Source: Paralithodes platypus (Eukaryota > Arthropoda > Malacostraca > Decapoda > Lithodidae). Taken from it: 64,000 nt of DNA. Below, piece after piece: positions 19,655 through 30,535 of the stretch. How positions within the stretch are numbered: the first letter of the stretch is position 1; each line of letters begins with the position of its first letter. The notes under the pieces are model-generated. The model was not told the origin of the DNA. It saw nothing but the letters and a program-made list of their open reading frames with translations, and did no database searches. The position numbers and the translations under genes are program-made. The stretch lies in the NCBI GenBank assembly GCA_032716605.1, contig CM064569.1, positions 9,544,180 through 9,608,179 of the forward strand, given 5' to 3'.

Positions 19655-21503
19655 CATAAGTAGTCAATTTAGTCAATTTATTTCCGTTTTCACTAATGAA
19701 CATTTGGCACTGTTTCCAGAAGTCCGTAAGGTATATAGCGATAGTATAGAAAATAGGGTAAGTACGGTTACTATAAGTAGAAATGATGTGCTTAATGAAA
19801 TTGACAGACTGAAACCTAATAAATCGCCTGGTCCTGATGAGGTACAGTATATGCTAGAGTATTTAAAGAATGCAGAGATGAGTTAAGTTACCCATTAACA
19901 TTTCTGTTTACCAAGTCATTAGAAACAGGTATAGTTCCAGAAGTTTGGAAGCTTGCAAATGTAGTTCCGATCTTCAAAAAAGGTGATAAATCAATAGCAT
20001 CCAATTACCGTCCCATTAGTCTCACTTCAATTATAGGAAAGCTACTAGAGTCAATTATTGCTACTAAAATTAGAAACCACTTAGAAACATTTAATTTAAT
20101 AAATTCTTCTCAGCATGGATTCACTCAGGGACGTTCTTGCCTTACTAATTTGCTTAGTTTTTTCTCAGAGGTATATGAAGCAGTAGATAATGACAAGTCA
20201 TATGATATAATATATTTAGATTTCAGTAAAGCTTTCGACAGAGTCCCCCATGAGAGATTGATGACAAAGGTTGAGGCGCATGGAATAGGTGGGGCGTTGT
20301 TGGGATGGATTAGGTCATGGCTAATTGGTAGGAAGCAGAGAGTCAGCATAAATGGTACGAAGTCAGAATGGGGAGCAGTCAAAAGTGGTGTCCCCCAGGG
20401 ATCTGTATTGGGTCCTCTGTTGTTTGTTATATACATAAATGACCTTGATTTAGGTATAACTAGTAGGATAAGTAAATTTGCAGACGATACCAAAATGGGG
20501 AGAACAATTGATTCAGATAGAGATATAGAGTGCCTCCAAAGGGATCTAGATACCTTACACGAATGGTTAGAAAATTGGCAGATGAAGTTTAACATTGACA
20601 AAGGCAAGGTATTAAAGATAGGGAAGATGCATACAAATGTTAAATATAAACTAGCTAATGTGGAATTAGAAAACTCGAATTGTGAGAAAGATCTAGGTGT
20701 GTTTGTTAGCAATGATTTGAAGCCTAGACAACAGTGTATAAGCGTTCGAAACAAGGCAAACAGGATTCTCGGGTTCATCTCTAGGAGTGTGAGTAACAGA
20801 ACTGCTGATGTTATCTTAAAACTTTACTTGTCATTAGTGAGACCCCATATGGATTATGCTGTTCAATTTTTGTGTCCTTATTACAGAATGGACATAGATT
20901 CATTGGAGAGAGTACAACGTAGAATGACAAAAAGGATCCATAATATTTGAAATCTTCCGTATAAAGAAAGGTTGAAGAAATTAGGCTTACATTCGTTAGA
21001 GAGACGCAGAGTTAGAGGAGATATGATAGAGGTGTTCAAGTGGGTTAGTGGGATTAACAAAGGGGACATGACAAATGTACTAAAGCACAGTGATAGCGAA
21101 AGAACTCATACCAATGGTTTCAAATTAGATAAATTTCGTTTCAGAAAAGATATAGGCAAATATTGGTTTGGTAACAGAGTTGTAGATGTGTAGAATTGAC
21201 TACCAAGTGCTATAGTGTGATTTAAAACGATAGAGAGCTTTAAGATAAAATTGGATAAGCATATGGACGAGAAGGGTTGGGTGTGAAGGGGGATCAGCAG
21301 GGTTGGGCCAATCAGCGCTCTGCAGAACCCCGTAATCCTGCGTTAATCTCTAACCGTTTTGGTAAGATGATCCTCAGGGTAATAGCGTGTTGAGCCTATA
21401 ATTGGGCTTTGTAATTGGGGTTGTGTGGGACAGGGATCTGCCTTGCTTAGGCCAATCGGCTTTCTGCAGACTCCCATTTTCTTATGTTCTTATGTTCTTA
21501 TAA
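19655..21503 (+). mobile_element. CR1-A copy, most of ORF2 plus 3' end
   Basis: It begins at QFISVFTNEHLALFPEVRKVYSDS and carries the same 4-base gain (DEVQYMLEYLKN) as the copy at 14.3 kb. RT is open from 20150 to 20950, followed by a TGA near 20948 and further stops near 21190. The 3'UTR and two octamers end near 21503. The two copies share lesions and many substitutions, so they have a common defective ancestor or were duplicated. Confidence 0.92.
20150..20950 (+). pseudogene. CR1-A reverse transcriptase segment, 266 codons open
   Basis: The frame carries DIIYLDFSKAFDRVPHERL (first catalytic Asp), [31 protein letters not shown] (second and third Asp), the thumb region and RPHMDYAVQF. It lacks the N-terminal fingers, which lie upstream in another frame, and the C-terminal region after 20950. 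Confidence 0.88.
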
Positions 21504-21504
21504 G

Positions 21505-21640
21505 AACATTAGAAAATGCGAGTCTGCAGAAAGCCGATTGGCCCACTCAAGGCAGACCCCTCTCACACCTAACCCTAATTTTAATTCCTAAATATAAGCC
21601 CAGCTCACAATTCACCATTAAGGGGTCCTCACACAGTCAG
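21505..21640 (-). mobile_element. CR1-A 3'-end fragment, tail to tail with previous copy
   Basis: It begins directly on the plus-copy tail (..TTCTTATAAGAAC..), then GAGTCTGCAGAAAGCCGATTGG and GGCAGACCCCTCTCACACC. Confidence 0.8.
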
Positions 21641-21691
21641 GAGTGCGAACTAGAGTCACTAGGAGTAGGGGAAAATTAGGACTATATAATA

Positions 21692-21698
21692 ATACTAC

Positions 21699-21731
<33 letters not shown>
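21692..21731. repeat. (TAA)n microsatellite
   Basis: About 12 TAA/AAT units. Confidence 0.95.
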
Positions 21732-21985
21732 AACATACGGTTATATAAAGAATGGTGTCCAGATAATAAGAACATAAGAACATAAGACAATGGGAGTCTG
21801 CAGAAAGCCGATTGGCCTAAGCAAGGCAGATCCCTGTCCCACACAACCCCAATTCAATTACAAAGCCCAATTATAGGCTTCACACTCTAATACCCTGAGG
21901 ATCATCTTACCAAAACGGTTAGAGATTAACGCAGGATTATGGAGGTCTGCAGAGCGCTGATTGGCCCAACCCGGCTGATCCCCCT

Positions 21986-22573
21986 TCACACCCAACCCTT
22001 CTCGTCCATATGCTTATCCAATTTTATCTTAAAGCTCCCTACAGTTTTAGATCCCACTATAGCACTTGGTAGTCCATTCCACCCATCTACAACTCTGTTA
22101 CCAAACCAATACTTGCCTATATCTTTTCTGAAACGAAATTTATCTAATTTGAAACCATTGGTACGAGTTATTTCGCTATCACTGAGGTTTAGCACATTTG
22201 CCATGTCCCCTTTGTTAATCCCACTAACCCACTTGAACACCTCTATCATATCCCCTCTAACTCTGCGTCTCTCTAACGAATGTAAACCTAATTTCTTCAA
22301 CCTTTCTTCATACGAAAGATTTCTAATATTATGGATCATTTTTGTCATTCTACGCTGTACTCTCTCCAATGAATCTATGTCCATTCTGTAATAAGGACAC
22401 CAAAATTGGACAGCATAATCCATGTGGGGTCTCACTAATGACAAGTAAAGTTTTAAGATAACATCAGCAGTTCTGTTACTCACACTCCTAGAGATGAACC
22501 CGAGAATCCTGTTTGCCTTATTACGAACGCTTATACACTGTTTTCTAGGCCTCAAATCATTGCTAACAAACAC
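21986..22573 (-). pseudogene. CR1-A ORF2 C-terminal frame, 195 codons
   Basis: MFVSNDLRPRKQCISVRNKANRILGFISRSVSNRTADVILKLYLSL to the natural end GWV. It is the same frame as 22628-23203, separated by a stop at the Tyr codon. Confidence 0.88.
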
Positions 22574-22627
22574 ACCTAGATCTTTCTCGCAGTCTGAATT
22601 TTCTAATTCTAAATTAGCTAGTTTATA

Positions 22628-23203
22628 TTAAACATTTGTTTGCATCTTCCCTATCTTTAATACCTTGCATTTGTCAATGTTAAACTTCATCTGCCAATTT
22701 ACTGACCATTCATGTAAGGTATCTAGATCCCTTTGGAGGCACTCTATATCGCTATCTGAATCAATTGATCTCCCTATTTTAGTATCGTCTGCGAATTTAC
22801 TTATCCTACTAGTTATACCTAAATCTAGGTCATTTATGTATATAAGAAACAACAGGGGACCTAATACCGATCCCTGGGGGACACCACTTTTGACTGCTCC
22901 CCATTCTGACTTGGTACCATTTATGCTGACTCTCTGCTTCCTACCAATTAGCCATGACCTAATCCTTCCTAACAACGCCCCACCTATTCCATGTGCCTCA
23001 ACCTTTCTCATCAATCTCTCATGAGGGACTCTGTCGAAAGCTTTACTGAAATCTAAATATATAATATCATATGACTTGTCATTATCTACTGCTTCATATA
23101 CCTCTGAGAAAAAACTAAGCAAATTAGTAAGGCAAGACCGTCCCTGAGTGAATCCATGCTGAGAAGAATTGATTAAGTTAAATGTTTCTAAGTGGTTTCT
23201 CAT
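22628..23203 (-). pseudogene. CR1-A reverse transcriptase frame, 191 codons
   Basis: It holds [55 protein letters not shown] and [11 protein letters not shown], so all RT catalytic aspartates are present. It ends at a TAA where sister copies read TAT. Confidence 0.88.
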
Positions 23204-23602
23204 TTTCCTAGCAATAATTGACTCTAGTAGTTTTCCTATGATTGAAGTGAGACTAATGGGACGGTAATTGGATGCTATTGATTTATCACCTTCTTTGAAG
23301 ATCGGAACTACATTTGCAAGCTTCCAAGCTTCTGGAACTATACCTGTTTCTAATGACTTGTTAAATAGAAATGTTAATGGATAACTTAACTCATCTCTGC
23401 ATTCTTGATGAGATAAAAATACACATTTTACAATCTAGTGAATGAACATGAGAAAATTATGATATGCGTACATTTGTGTTGATATAAAACTGGTAAGCTC
23501 AGCTTGCAATTTTTGAGTACAGTATAAATTGAGACATACATTGAATATACTGAGTGCAAGTGTAACAGCTTACTAATACCCTGATGACCGACCTCAACAA
23601 AA

Positions 23603-23935
23603 CGCATGTATTCATTATTTGTTCTAGTTTCCTCCCTAGACCTCCACCAAATTAAAAAAAAACATCCAATAGATCCCCCTTCTAGATTGAATTGTAAATT
23701 TTTCGGTAGAAAAATTACTGGCCGAAGGCCGGTTCCTCCAACATTACAGGCTCACTATCGTTCGCCAGGGAAAAAATCAACACCTAAATAGCACGAAAGG
23801 TCTAAATACTGACGAAGAAATAGGGCGAAAGGTCTTAAAATCGACTAACTAAGGGGGCAAACTTCTTAACATCTGAAAACTAATGGGGCTAAACATGAGG
23901 GAGAAAGTGGTTCAGAAAACCGGCCTATCCCCCCT
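23603..23935 (+). mobile_element. TTAA-type MITE, family R2
   Basis: TTTCCTCCCTAGACCTCC, GGCCGAAGGCCGG, GGCTCACTATCGTTCGCCAGG, GGGCGAAAGGTCTTAAAA and GGCTAAACATGAGGGAGAA. The right end CCCCCCTAAA has lost TTAA. A short CR1-A 3'UTR scrap (23568-23602) precedes it. Confidence 0.78.
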
Positions 23936-24024
23936 AAATAATCCAAAAAGGGTTGATAGCCTCTGAAGTCCTATTTTAACTAACTAAACCTCGCTGAGGT
24001 GAGCTGCAGAAGCAATACCACATT

Positions 24025-24281
24025 CACCTGTCAGCTAGATAAATATGTTTATAGGCAACGAGGAACAAGCATTTTTTTTTATCTTGGTGTCTCTATTACC
24101 AAACTTTGAGGATGTGATTTTGTTTATCATATGGAATGTATATCCCAAGAAAAAACAATGTATCCCCTACCAGTATTTTCGATTGTTTACTATGGATATG
24201 GATATATTTGACTGTAATCAAATCTCACCAGTAGCAGCAAGAAGACACAAGTTGACCCATCTCTGTTTCTATATGGTATTT
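24025..24281 (+). repeat. Host repeat H, copy 2, left part
   Basis: Matches copy 1 in GTTTATAGGCAACGA, CATATGGAATGTATA, CAATGTATCCCCTACC, TATGGATATGGATAT, CAAATCTCACCAGT and CCCATCTCTGTTTCTAT. It is uninterrupted where copy 1 has family D and a MITE. Confidence 0.7.
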
Positions 24282-26006
24282 CTATGGATTTCAAAGGCAG
24301 CGTCACACTGTTTTTCGCAAATATCTCTCAAATGAATTGTTGTATCAGTATGGTATTTCAGCACAAAGCCTCTTACACTCCGACCTAATTTATGGCCGAT
24401 ATAGCATTTTGCTATATGTGTTACGTTAGCAGTTTACTCGTGAATATTAAGACGAAGCCGGGAGGTCACATGTACACATTCAAAGGAATGTGTAGTATTC
24501 GTCTTGCCCCCTCCCCCCAGCCCCCCCCCCCCACCAACACCCCCCAAACCACTCCTTAGCTACCCCTAAATCTCCCCCTCCTCACCTTCCTTACCCCTCA
24601 CCGTCTCCCCATCCACACCCCCTCCTCACTCTCGTCTCCCTGCATCTCCCATCAATATATTATACGGTTCATGTTATGCACTGTACTTGTAGCTACTTAT
24701 ATTATGTCAGTATATATATAGATATAATAATTATAGTGTATGCACTAATATTCATGCAGATTACGATATTATTGAGTACGTAAACAAGGGGTAGTGCAAA
24801 TTGTTATGGAGGCAAGACGTATTCCACACTGTTAATTACTGTATAACCGGATGTTTGTGCACATGTGGTAGAAGGACAAAGAACACGTTCTATTGGTATT
24901 GCCTGTGGTCTGGACCTATTGTGATAACTTGTTTTTAGTTTGTGCTAAATACTGTGCATTCATCATAAAATATAAACATGGTTAAGTTAAGATATTAATA
25001 TTTTGTTAACTTGTGTCTTTGATAACCACATCATCACCTATAGACTGCATATACTTCTCTCCATCACTGCATCTCTCATTGTAGCCTTATCAAATAAATA
25101 TAAAGTACCAAATATACTGCATATATTGTGACGTATCATTAGCACTATTACATACATTACATTACTGTCATGAAGTAGATGCATTATGATCGATAAATAT
25201 ATTGTAGGAATAAAATGAGGAAAACATGACAATACTGTAAACCATTTATTCGCTATCACTGCCCATGAAAACATCGTCAGAAAGTGACGAGGGATGGGGG
25301 GGGGGGGGGGCAATTACAGGAGGCGGAATGTATTCAATAAAGGTACACTTTACATATCATGACACGGTTCAGAACACACGTAATAACATACGATTCCGTT
25401 TATTTGGTTTACTACACAGGCTGCATGCATTGGCCTCCTAATAAACACATACGGCAAAACAGCCATTACCAAGGGGATTATGCATTGCTTTCATGCTCGT
25501 TCGCCCCACTTCTCGTTTCCATGCCCAGACATAGCAGTAACTGTATGAATAATAGCAAAGTATGATACTTAAATACATAATTATATAGTATTTAATGTAC
25601 GTAATCACAATAACCTAAGTATTCACGATAACATAAACCGTATACTACAGCTTTGAAAGAGGGAGGGTGAGTGGGAGTAATGAGGGAGGCGGGGATAGGG
25701 TGAACTAGGCACTGGGGTAATGGTCTGGGTGTTGGTACCCCCCCCCCCCCCCCCCCCCGGGGGGTTGGAGGGGTTAGACAGTACCCCACACTCGTCTGAA
25801 TGTGTACAAGACCCTAGAGGCGATGACTGGAATAGACTAAATATTCTTCAGTAAACTTCTGACTAAACACCTATGGCAATGAGATATATTATCTATAAAT
25901 TAGGTCGGGGTGTAACAGGCTTTGTGCTGAAATACCATACTGATACAACAATTAATTTGAGAGATATTTGCGAAAAACAGTGTGACGCTGCCTTTGAAAT
26001 CCATAG
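24282..26006. mobile_element. 1.7-kb DNA transposon with 112-bp TIRs
   Basis: The left TIR 24282-24393 (CTATGGATTTCAAAGGCAGC..) and right TIR 25895-26006 (..GCTGCCTTTGAAATCCATAG) match with only about four differences, and weaker similarity extends about 25 bp further in. The interior has no recognisable transposase and contains C- and G-runs (24515-24535, 25298-25309, 25738-25758) and AT-rich DNA. Repeat H continues on both sides. A TA duplication is possible at the ends, which would fit Tc1/mariner-type or similar, but the class is open. Confidence 0.82.
24394..25894. other. Interior of the 1.7-kb transposon, no gene seen
   Basis: Frames are short (at most 91 codons on the minus strand at 25038-25313) and show no motif. 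Homopolymer tracts of 10-20 bases may be assembly-length artefacts. Confidence 0.5.
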
Positions 26007-26110
26007 TAGTTTGTTACATGCAACCTCCACAATTCATATAATTGCCTACCGGGTAATTTGGCTTTATAAATACATGGCAAGTTTCCTATTTAGTACCTCC
26101 ATGATATAAA
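26007..26110 (+). repeat. Host repeat H, copy 2, right part
   Basis: TAGTTTGTTACATGCAACCTC..GGGTAATTTGGCTTTATAAATACATG matches 13262-13330. Confidence 0.7.
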
Positions 26111-26139
26111 CACGAAACTATAACTTCATACTAAAAGAG

Positions 26140-26424
26140 TCAAGAATTAGAAAACCCTGAGTGTGAGAGAGATCTAGGTGTGTTTGTTAGCAATGATCTA
26201 AAACCTAGAAAACAGTGTATAAGCGTCCGTAACAAGGCAAACAGGATTCTCGGGTTCATCTCTAGGAGTGTGAGTAACAGAACTGCTGATGTTATCTTAA
26301 AACTTTACTTGTCATTAGTGAGACCCCATATGGATTATGCTGTTCAATTTTGGTGTCCTTATTACAGAATGGGCATAGATTCATTGGAGAGAGTACAACG
26401 TAGAATGACAAAAATGATCCATAA
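26140..26424 (+). mobile_element. CR1-A ORF2 internal fragment
   Basis: MFVSNDLKPRKQCISVRNKANRILGFISRSVSNRTADVILKLYLSLVRPHMDYAVQFWCPYYRMGIDSLERVQRRMTKMIH. At 26425 it switches abruptly to about 40 bp of reversed RT-start sequence (GATCGGAACTACGTATGC..), so it is rearranged. Confidence 0.85.
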
Positions 26425-26471
26425 GATCGGAACTACGTATGCAAGCTTCCAAGCTTCTGAAACTATATATA

Positions 26472-27052
26472 TATTTTGTTCTTCTATGTGATTGAGGGAG
26501 GCAAAAGGCAGAACTGCCTATAGCGAGTGCCTCCCACATAGTTGAAAGAGTGACAGGGCCAAAATCGAGGGACGTTCGAGCCAAAATGCCTGGACACACG
26601 GAGTTTGAAGCAATTTAAGTCATAGGAAGAGGGAAAGACTGATTCTGGGAGAGAGTTTCAGAGCTCATGAGCTGTTGAGTAGAAGAAAGTTTGAGAGTAA
26701 CGTTTCACTCTCGGGTTGGAGAGTTGCACAGAGTAGGGGTGGGATTGAGTTGCAAGACGGGTACCATGTGCCCTACGTAAAGGAGGTGGTATACACTGGG
26801 AAAACTCTGAGGAACACTGATTATTATAGTAGCGATAGAATAGCGAGAGCTGCAACATTGCGGCGGAGAGAGAGAGATTGCAGAGAGTTGGTGAGTGGAC
26901 GGGAGTTAATGATACGAAAGACCTTCCTTTCAACTTTGTCTAGGAGAGCGGTGTGACAGGAACCTCCCCACACATGTGAACAATACTCAATACAAGGACG
27001 CACTATGCCCCTGTACAGAGCAAGAACCTGTTCAGACATCTTGGTTATACTA
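26472..27052 (-). mobile_element. Family D retrotransposon, C-terminal part
   Basis: The minus strand encodes MSEQVLALYRGIVRPCIEYCSHVWGGSCHTALLDKVERKVFRIINSRPLTNSLQSLSLRRNVAALAI, a frameshift near 26845, then YRYYNNQCSSEFSQCIPPPLRRAHGTRLATQSHPYSVQL and the 3' end. LYRGIVRPCIEYCSHVW is the segment following the RT thumb. The clade is probably Jockey/I-like but I am not certain. Confidence 0.82.
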
Positions 27053-27715
27053 TCTTGATTATTTCCTTAGTACAACTTCATCTTGTGCGTTATTCTCCTT
27101 TATAATTAATATTGTGTTAATTATTATCATACGCTATAAATATATAAGCGTTTCTAGAACATCAGTTAACTAAGTTAATTTATTAATTATAATCTGTTCT
27201 TAAATACAATTAATAGATATTCTTCTACAGTTGATTCATAATTGTATATTAAATATTACATCTGAATTCCTCGACCAAGTTCGTTATTATTACATACGAT
27301 CGTTTGAATTGAATATAGGATTCAAATCATAATTTATATAAATTAAGTTACGTATATAAGAAATTGTGAAAATAATTATATAGTACTTTGCCACCAATTT
27401 CATCGTAATATCATTGAAATTCAGTTCCTATTTACACAAACTAGAATTGTATTTTCCAAACCCCAGTACAAATATATGACCTGACACGCTAGCTAATGAA
27501 AAGGTCGCACTAACTATAAACGCGTCTACCTGGCTAGCGCGCGCGCCACCTCCCGTGTGACTCACTCCCACTACCTGTGTACTTGTTTAGACTCTCAATT
27601 CCCCCATTCTCTCTTGCATCGAGATTGTAATCTAGTAACCATATAGTTGATTTACTCACGGAAGACACTCGACTCACATAGTTATTATTATTAAGGGTTG
27701 ATTCTATAAGTCACG
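27053..27715. other. Unassigned AT-rich region
   Basis: No ORF, no recognised repeat. It contains a short GC-rich GCTAGCGCGCGCGCC patch near 27533. Confidence 0.45.
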
Positions 27716-28127
27716 TGTTATGATTTAGTTGCATATTATTTACCTTGTTTATAACCACAGTTGAAGAGTAATTGCTCTCCATTTATGATCTACTATTTAT
27801 ATGTATTCTATTCCTTGCCTGATAGTTCTAATAATTATCAAGGTAATGCTTTTTCCTGAATTCCAAATATATATTCGTGAATTGGGAATTAAAATGATCA
27901 TGCTACGAGCTTCTGAACTTCAAGTTAAGAAATATCTTGAATAAACTTGTATATAATTGCTATGTGTGTTGTTATTGAGTTCTGTAGTACCTAGTTGAAT
28001 ACCTATTTGTGATATTAAGAACGTGTTCGGTGTGACCCTGTTGGGCATATTTACGGTCTATAAGTCCAGATCTGGATTTTTATAAAGACTATATCACAAG
28101 CTTTAAATATTATAGCCCGACATAACA
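27716..28127 (+). repeat. Possible solo LTR (412 bp)
   Basis: It starts TGTTATG and ends CATAACA, a 7-bp inverted pair with the TG..CA ends usual for LTRs, and has AATAAA near 27941. No target duplication, primer-binding site or partner LTR is visible, so this is tentative. Confidence 0.25.
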
Positions 28128-28338
28128 CCCACCCCTACTCTGTGCAACTCTCTAACCCAAGACTGAAATGTTACTCTCAGACTTTCTTCTATTCAACAGC
28201 TGAGCTCTGGAACTCTCTCCCAGAATCAGTTTTTCCCTCTTCCTATGACTTAAATTGCTTCAAACTCCGTGTGTCCAGGCATTTTGGCTCGAGCGTCCCT
28301 TGAATTTGGCCCTGTTACTCTTTCAACTCTGGGGGAGC
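28128..28338 (+). mobile_element. Family D 3'-terminal fragment
   Basis: HPYSVQLSNPRLKCYSQTFFYSTAELWNSLPESVFPSSYDLNCFKLRVSRHF, then CCCTGTTACTCTTTCAACT and truncation at 28338 by a CR1-A tail. Confidence 0.85.
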
Positions 28339-28816
28339 CCAGAACGTAAGAAAATGGGAGTCTGCAGAAAGCCGATTGGCCCACACAAGGCAGATCCCTC
28401 TCACACCCAACCCTAATTATAAGGCCTAATTATAGGCCCAACTCACTAATACCATAAGGACCGACCTCACCAAAACGATCAGGTCATCATAAGCCGATCA
28501 GTATACACCCGGCTGATCCCCCTCACACCCAACCCATCTCGTCCATATGCCTATTTATTTTAATCTTAAAACTCTCTATCGTTCTTGATCCAACTATAGC
28601 ACTCGGTAGCCTATTCCACCTATCTGCAACTCTGTTACCAAACCATCATTTGCCTATATCTTTTCTGAAACGAAATTTATCTAATTTGAAACCATTTGTT
28701 TGAGTTATTTCGCTATCACTGAGCTTTAGCCCATTTTTCATGTCCCCTTTAGTAATCCCACTAACCTACTTGAACACCTCTATCATATCCCCTCTAACTC
28801 TGCGTCTCTCTAACGA
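28339..28816 (-). mobile_element. 5'-truncated CR1-A copy, last 300 codons' end and 3'UTR
   Basis: A short octamer tail, a 3'UTR, then the C-terminus from LERRRVRGDMIEVFK to the KH.DEMGWV end with several substitutions and frameshifts (for example CATCATTTGCC for the KYWF site). Confidence 0.88.
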
Positions 28817-29125
28817 GATAGCATTACCTGTACATTTTTACCTGCGAAACACTCTCTAGCCACCTAAATCTGTGTAAAATAAAAATAAAATAAGTTTTTA
28901 CATATTCGATAGATTCTACTTATTCATAGACAGTGTTTACGTATTCCATGGATTTTACGGATTCAATAATTAGTATGTAAATAGTTATAGTTACATTATA
29001 CCAATTCAAGATACAAATCCAATACGTAAAAACAGCTATTCTTGACTTACAGTGGGTTGGCTTAATTTGCCAGCATGGTTGATAGCCCCTGAAGTCCTAT
29101 TTTAACTAATTATTCGCTATCTTGA
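28817..29125. other. Unassigned AT-rich sequence
   Basis: No gene or repeat recognised. The end (GGTTGATAGCCYCTGAAGTCCTATTTTAACTAA) also occurs at 23950-23985, so a dispersed repeat boundary is present. Confidence 0.45.
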
Positions 29126-29344
29126 TAAGAACATAAGAACATAAGAAAATGGGAGTCTGCAGAAAGCCGATTGGCCTAAGCAAGGCAGATCCCTGTCCCA
29201 CACAACCCCAGTTCAATTACAAAGCCCAATTATAGGTTCAACACTCTAATACCCTGAGGATCATCTTACCAAAACGGTTAGAGATTAATGCAGGATTATG
29301 GGGGTATGCAGAGTGCTGATTGGCCCAACCCGGCTGATCCCCCT

Positions 29345-29935
29345 TCACACCCAACCCTTCTCGTCCATATGCTTATCCAATTTTATCTTAAAGCTCCCTA
29401 CCGTTTTAGACCCCACTATAGCACTTGGTAGTCCATTCCACCCATCTACAACTCTGTTACCAAACCAATATTTGCCTATATCTTTTCTGAAACGAAATTT
29501 AACTAATTTGAAACCATTGGTACGAGTTCTTTCGCTATCACTGAGCTTTAGTACATTTGTCATGTCCCCTTTGTTAATCCCACTAACCCACTTGAACACC
29601 TCTATCATATCCCCTCTAACTCTGCGTCTCTCTAACGAATGTAAACCTAATTTCTTCAACCTTTCTTCATACGAAAGATTTCTAATATTATGGATAATTT
29701 TTGTCATTCTACGCTGTACTCTCTCCAATGAATCTATGTCCATTCTGTAATAAGGACACCAAAATTGGACAGCATAATCCATATGGGGTCTCACTAATGA
29801 CAAGTAAAGTTTTAAGATAACATCAGCAGTTCTGTTACTCACACTCCTAGAGATGAACCCGAGAATCCTGTTTGCCTTATTACGAACGCTTATACACTGT
29901 TTTCTAGGCTTCAAATCATTGCTAATAAAACACAC
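29345..29935 (-). pseudogene. CR1-A ORF2 C-terminal frame, 196 codons
   Basis: ISNDLKPRKQCISVRNKANRILGF..RPHMDYAVQFWCPYYRMDIDSLERVQRRM..KHMDEKGWV. It is shifted by one base relative to the RT frame upstream. Confidence 0.88.
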
Positions 29936-30535
29936 CTAGATCTTTCTCACAGTCTGAATTTTCTAATTCTAAATTAGCTAGTTTATATTTAACATTTGTA
30001 TGCATCTTCCCTATCTTTAATACCTTGCATTTGTCAATGTTAAACTTCATCTGCCAATTTACTGACCATTCATGTAAGGTATCTAGATCCCTTTGGAGGC
30101 ACTCTATATCGCTATCTGAATCAATTGATCTCCCCATTTTAGTATCGTCTGCGAATTTACTTATCCTACTAGTTATACCTAAATCTAGGTCATTTATGTA
30201 TATAAGAAACAACAGGGGACCTAATACCGATCCCTGGGGGACACCACTTTTGACTGCTCCCCACTCTGACTTGGTACCATTTATGCTGACTCTCTGTTTC
30301 CTACCAATTAGCCATGACCTAATCCATCCCAACAACGATCCTCCTATTCCATGTGCCTCAACCTTTCTCATCAATCTCTCATGAGGGACTCTGTCGAAAG
30401 CTTTACTGAAATCTAAATAAATAATATCATATGACTTGTCACTATCTACTGCTTCATATACCTCTGAGAAAAAGCTAAGCAAATTAGTAAGGCAAGAACG
30501 TCCCTGAGTGAATCCATGCTGAGAAGAATTTATTA
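29922..30535 (-). pseudogene. CR1-A RT frame, outer copy
   Basis: [73 protein letters not shown] and [11 protein letters not shown]. Upstream codons of the open frame (to 30641) belong to the 3'UTR of the inner copy. Confidence 0.88.

Larger units (their letters stand above)
21768..23404 (-). mobile_element. 5'-truncated CR1-A copy, RT to tail
   Basis: On the minus strand ORF2 starts near ECRDELSYPLTFLFNKSLETG (23404) and continues with [51 protein letters not shown] and the C-terminus ending GWV at 21986. Lesions are few: a TAA in place of the TAT tyrosine of the VKYKL motif near 22628, and a stop upstream of the 191-codon frame. It is among the better preserved copies. Confidence 0.92.
29126..30535 (-). 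mobile_element. Outer CR1-A copy, 3' half of a split element
   Basis: Octamers, 3'UTR and ORF2 from LINSSQHGFTQGRS (30535) to GWV (29345). One extra base near 29930 shifts frame between CEKDLGVF and ISNDLKPRKQ. At 30536 it meets the octamers of another copy. Its missing 5' half is the segment at 34728-37580, which stops at the same codon, so both are parts of one element. Confidence 0.9.

Noticed and set aside
21939..22391. Long plus-strand frames antisense to CR1-A (also 29298-29750, 30025-30384, 48494-49024, 62254-62784)
   Set aside because: They repeat in every copy simply because the antisense of ORF2 is poor in stops. The sense frame carries the RT motifs.
25592..25789. 65-codon minus-strand frame with glycine and proline runs
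   Set aside because: It is driven by the C/G homopolymer at 25738-25758 and has no support.
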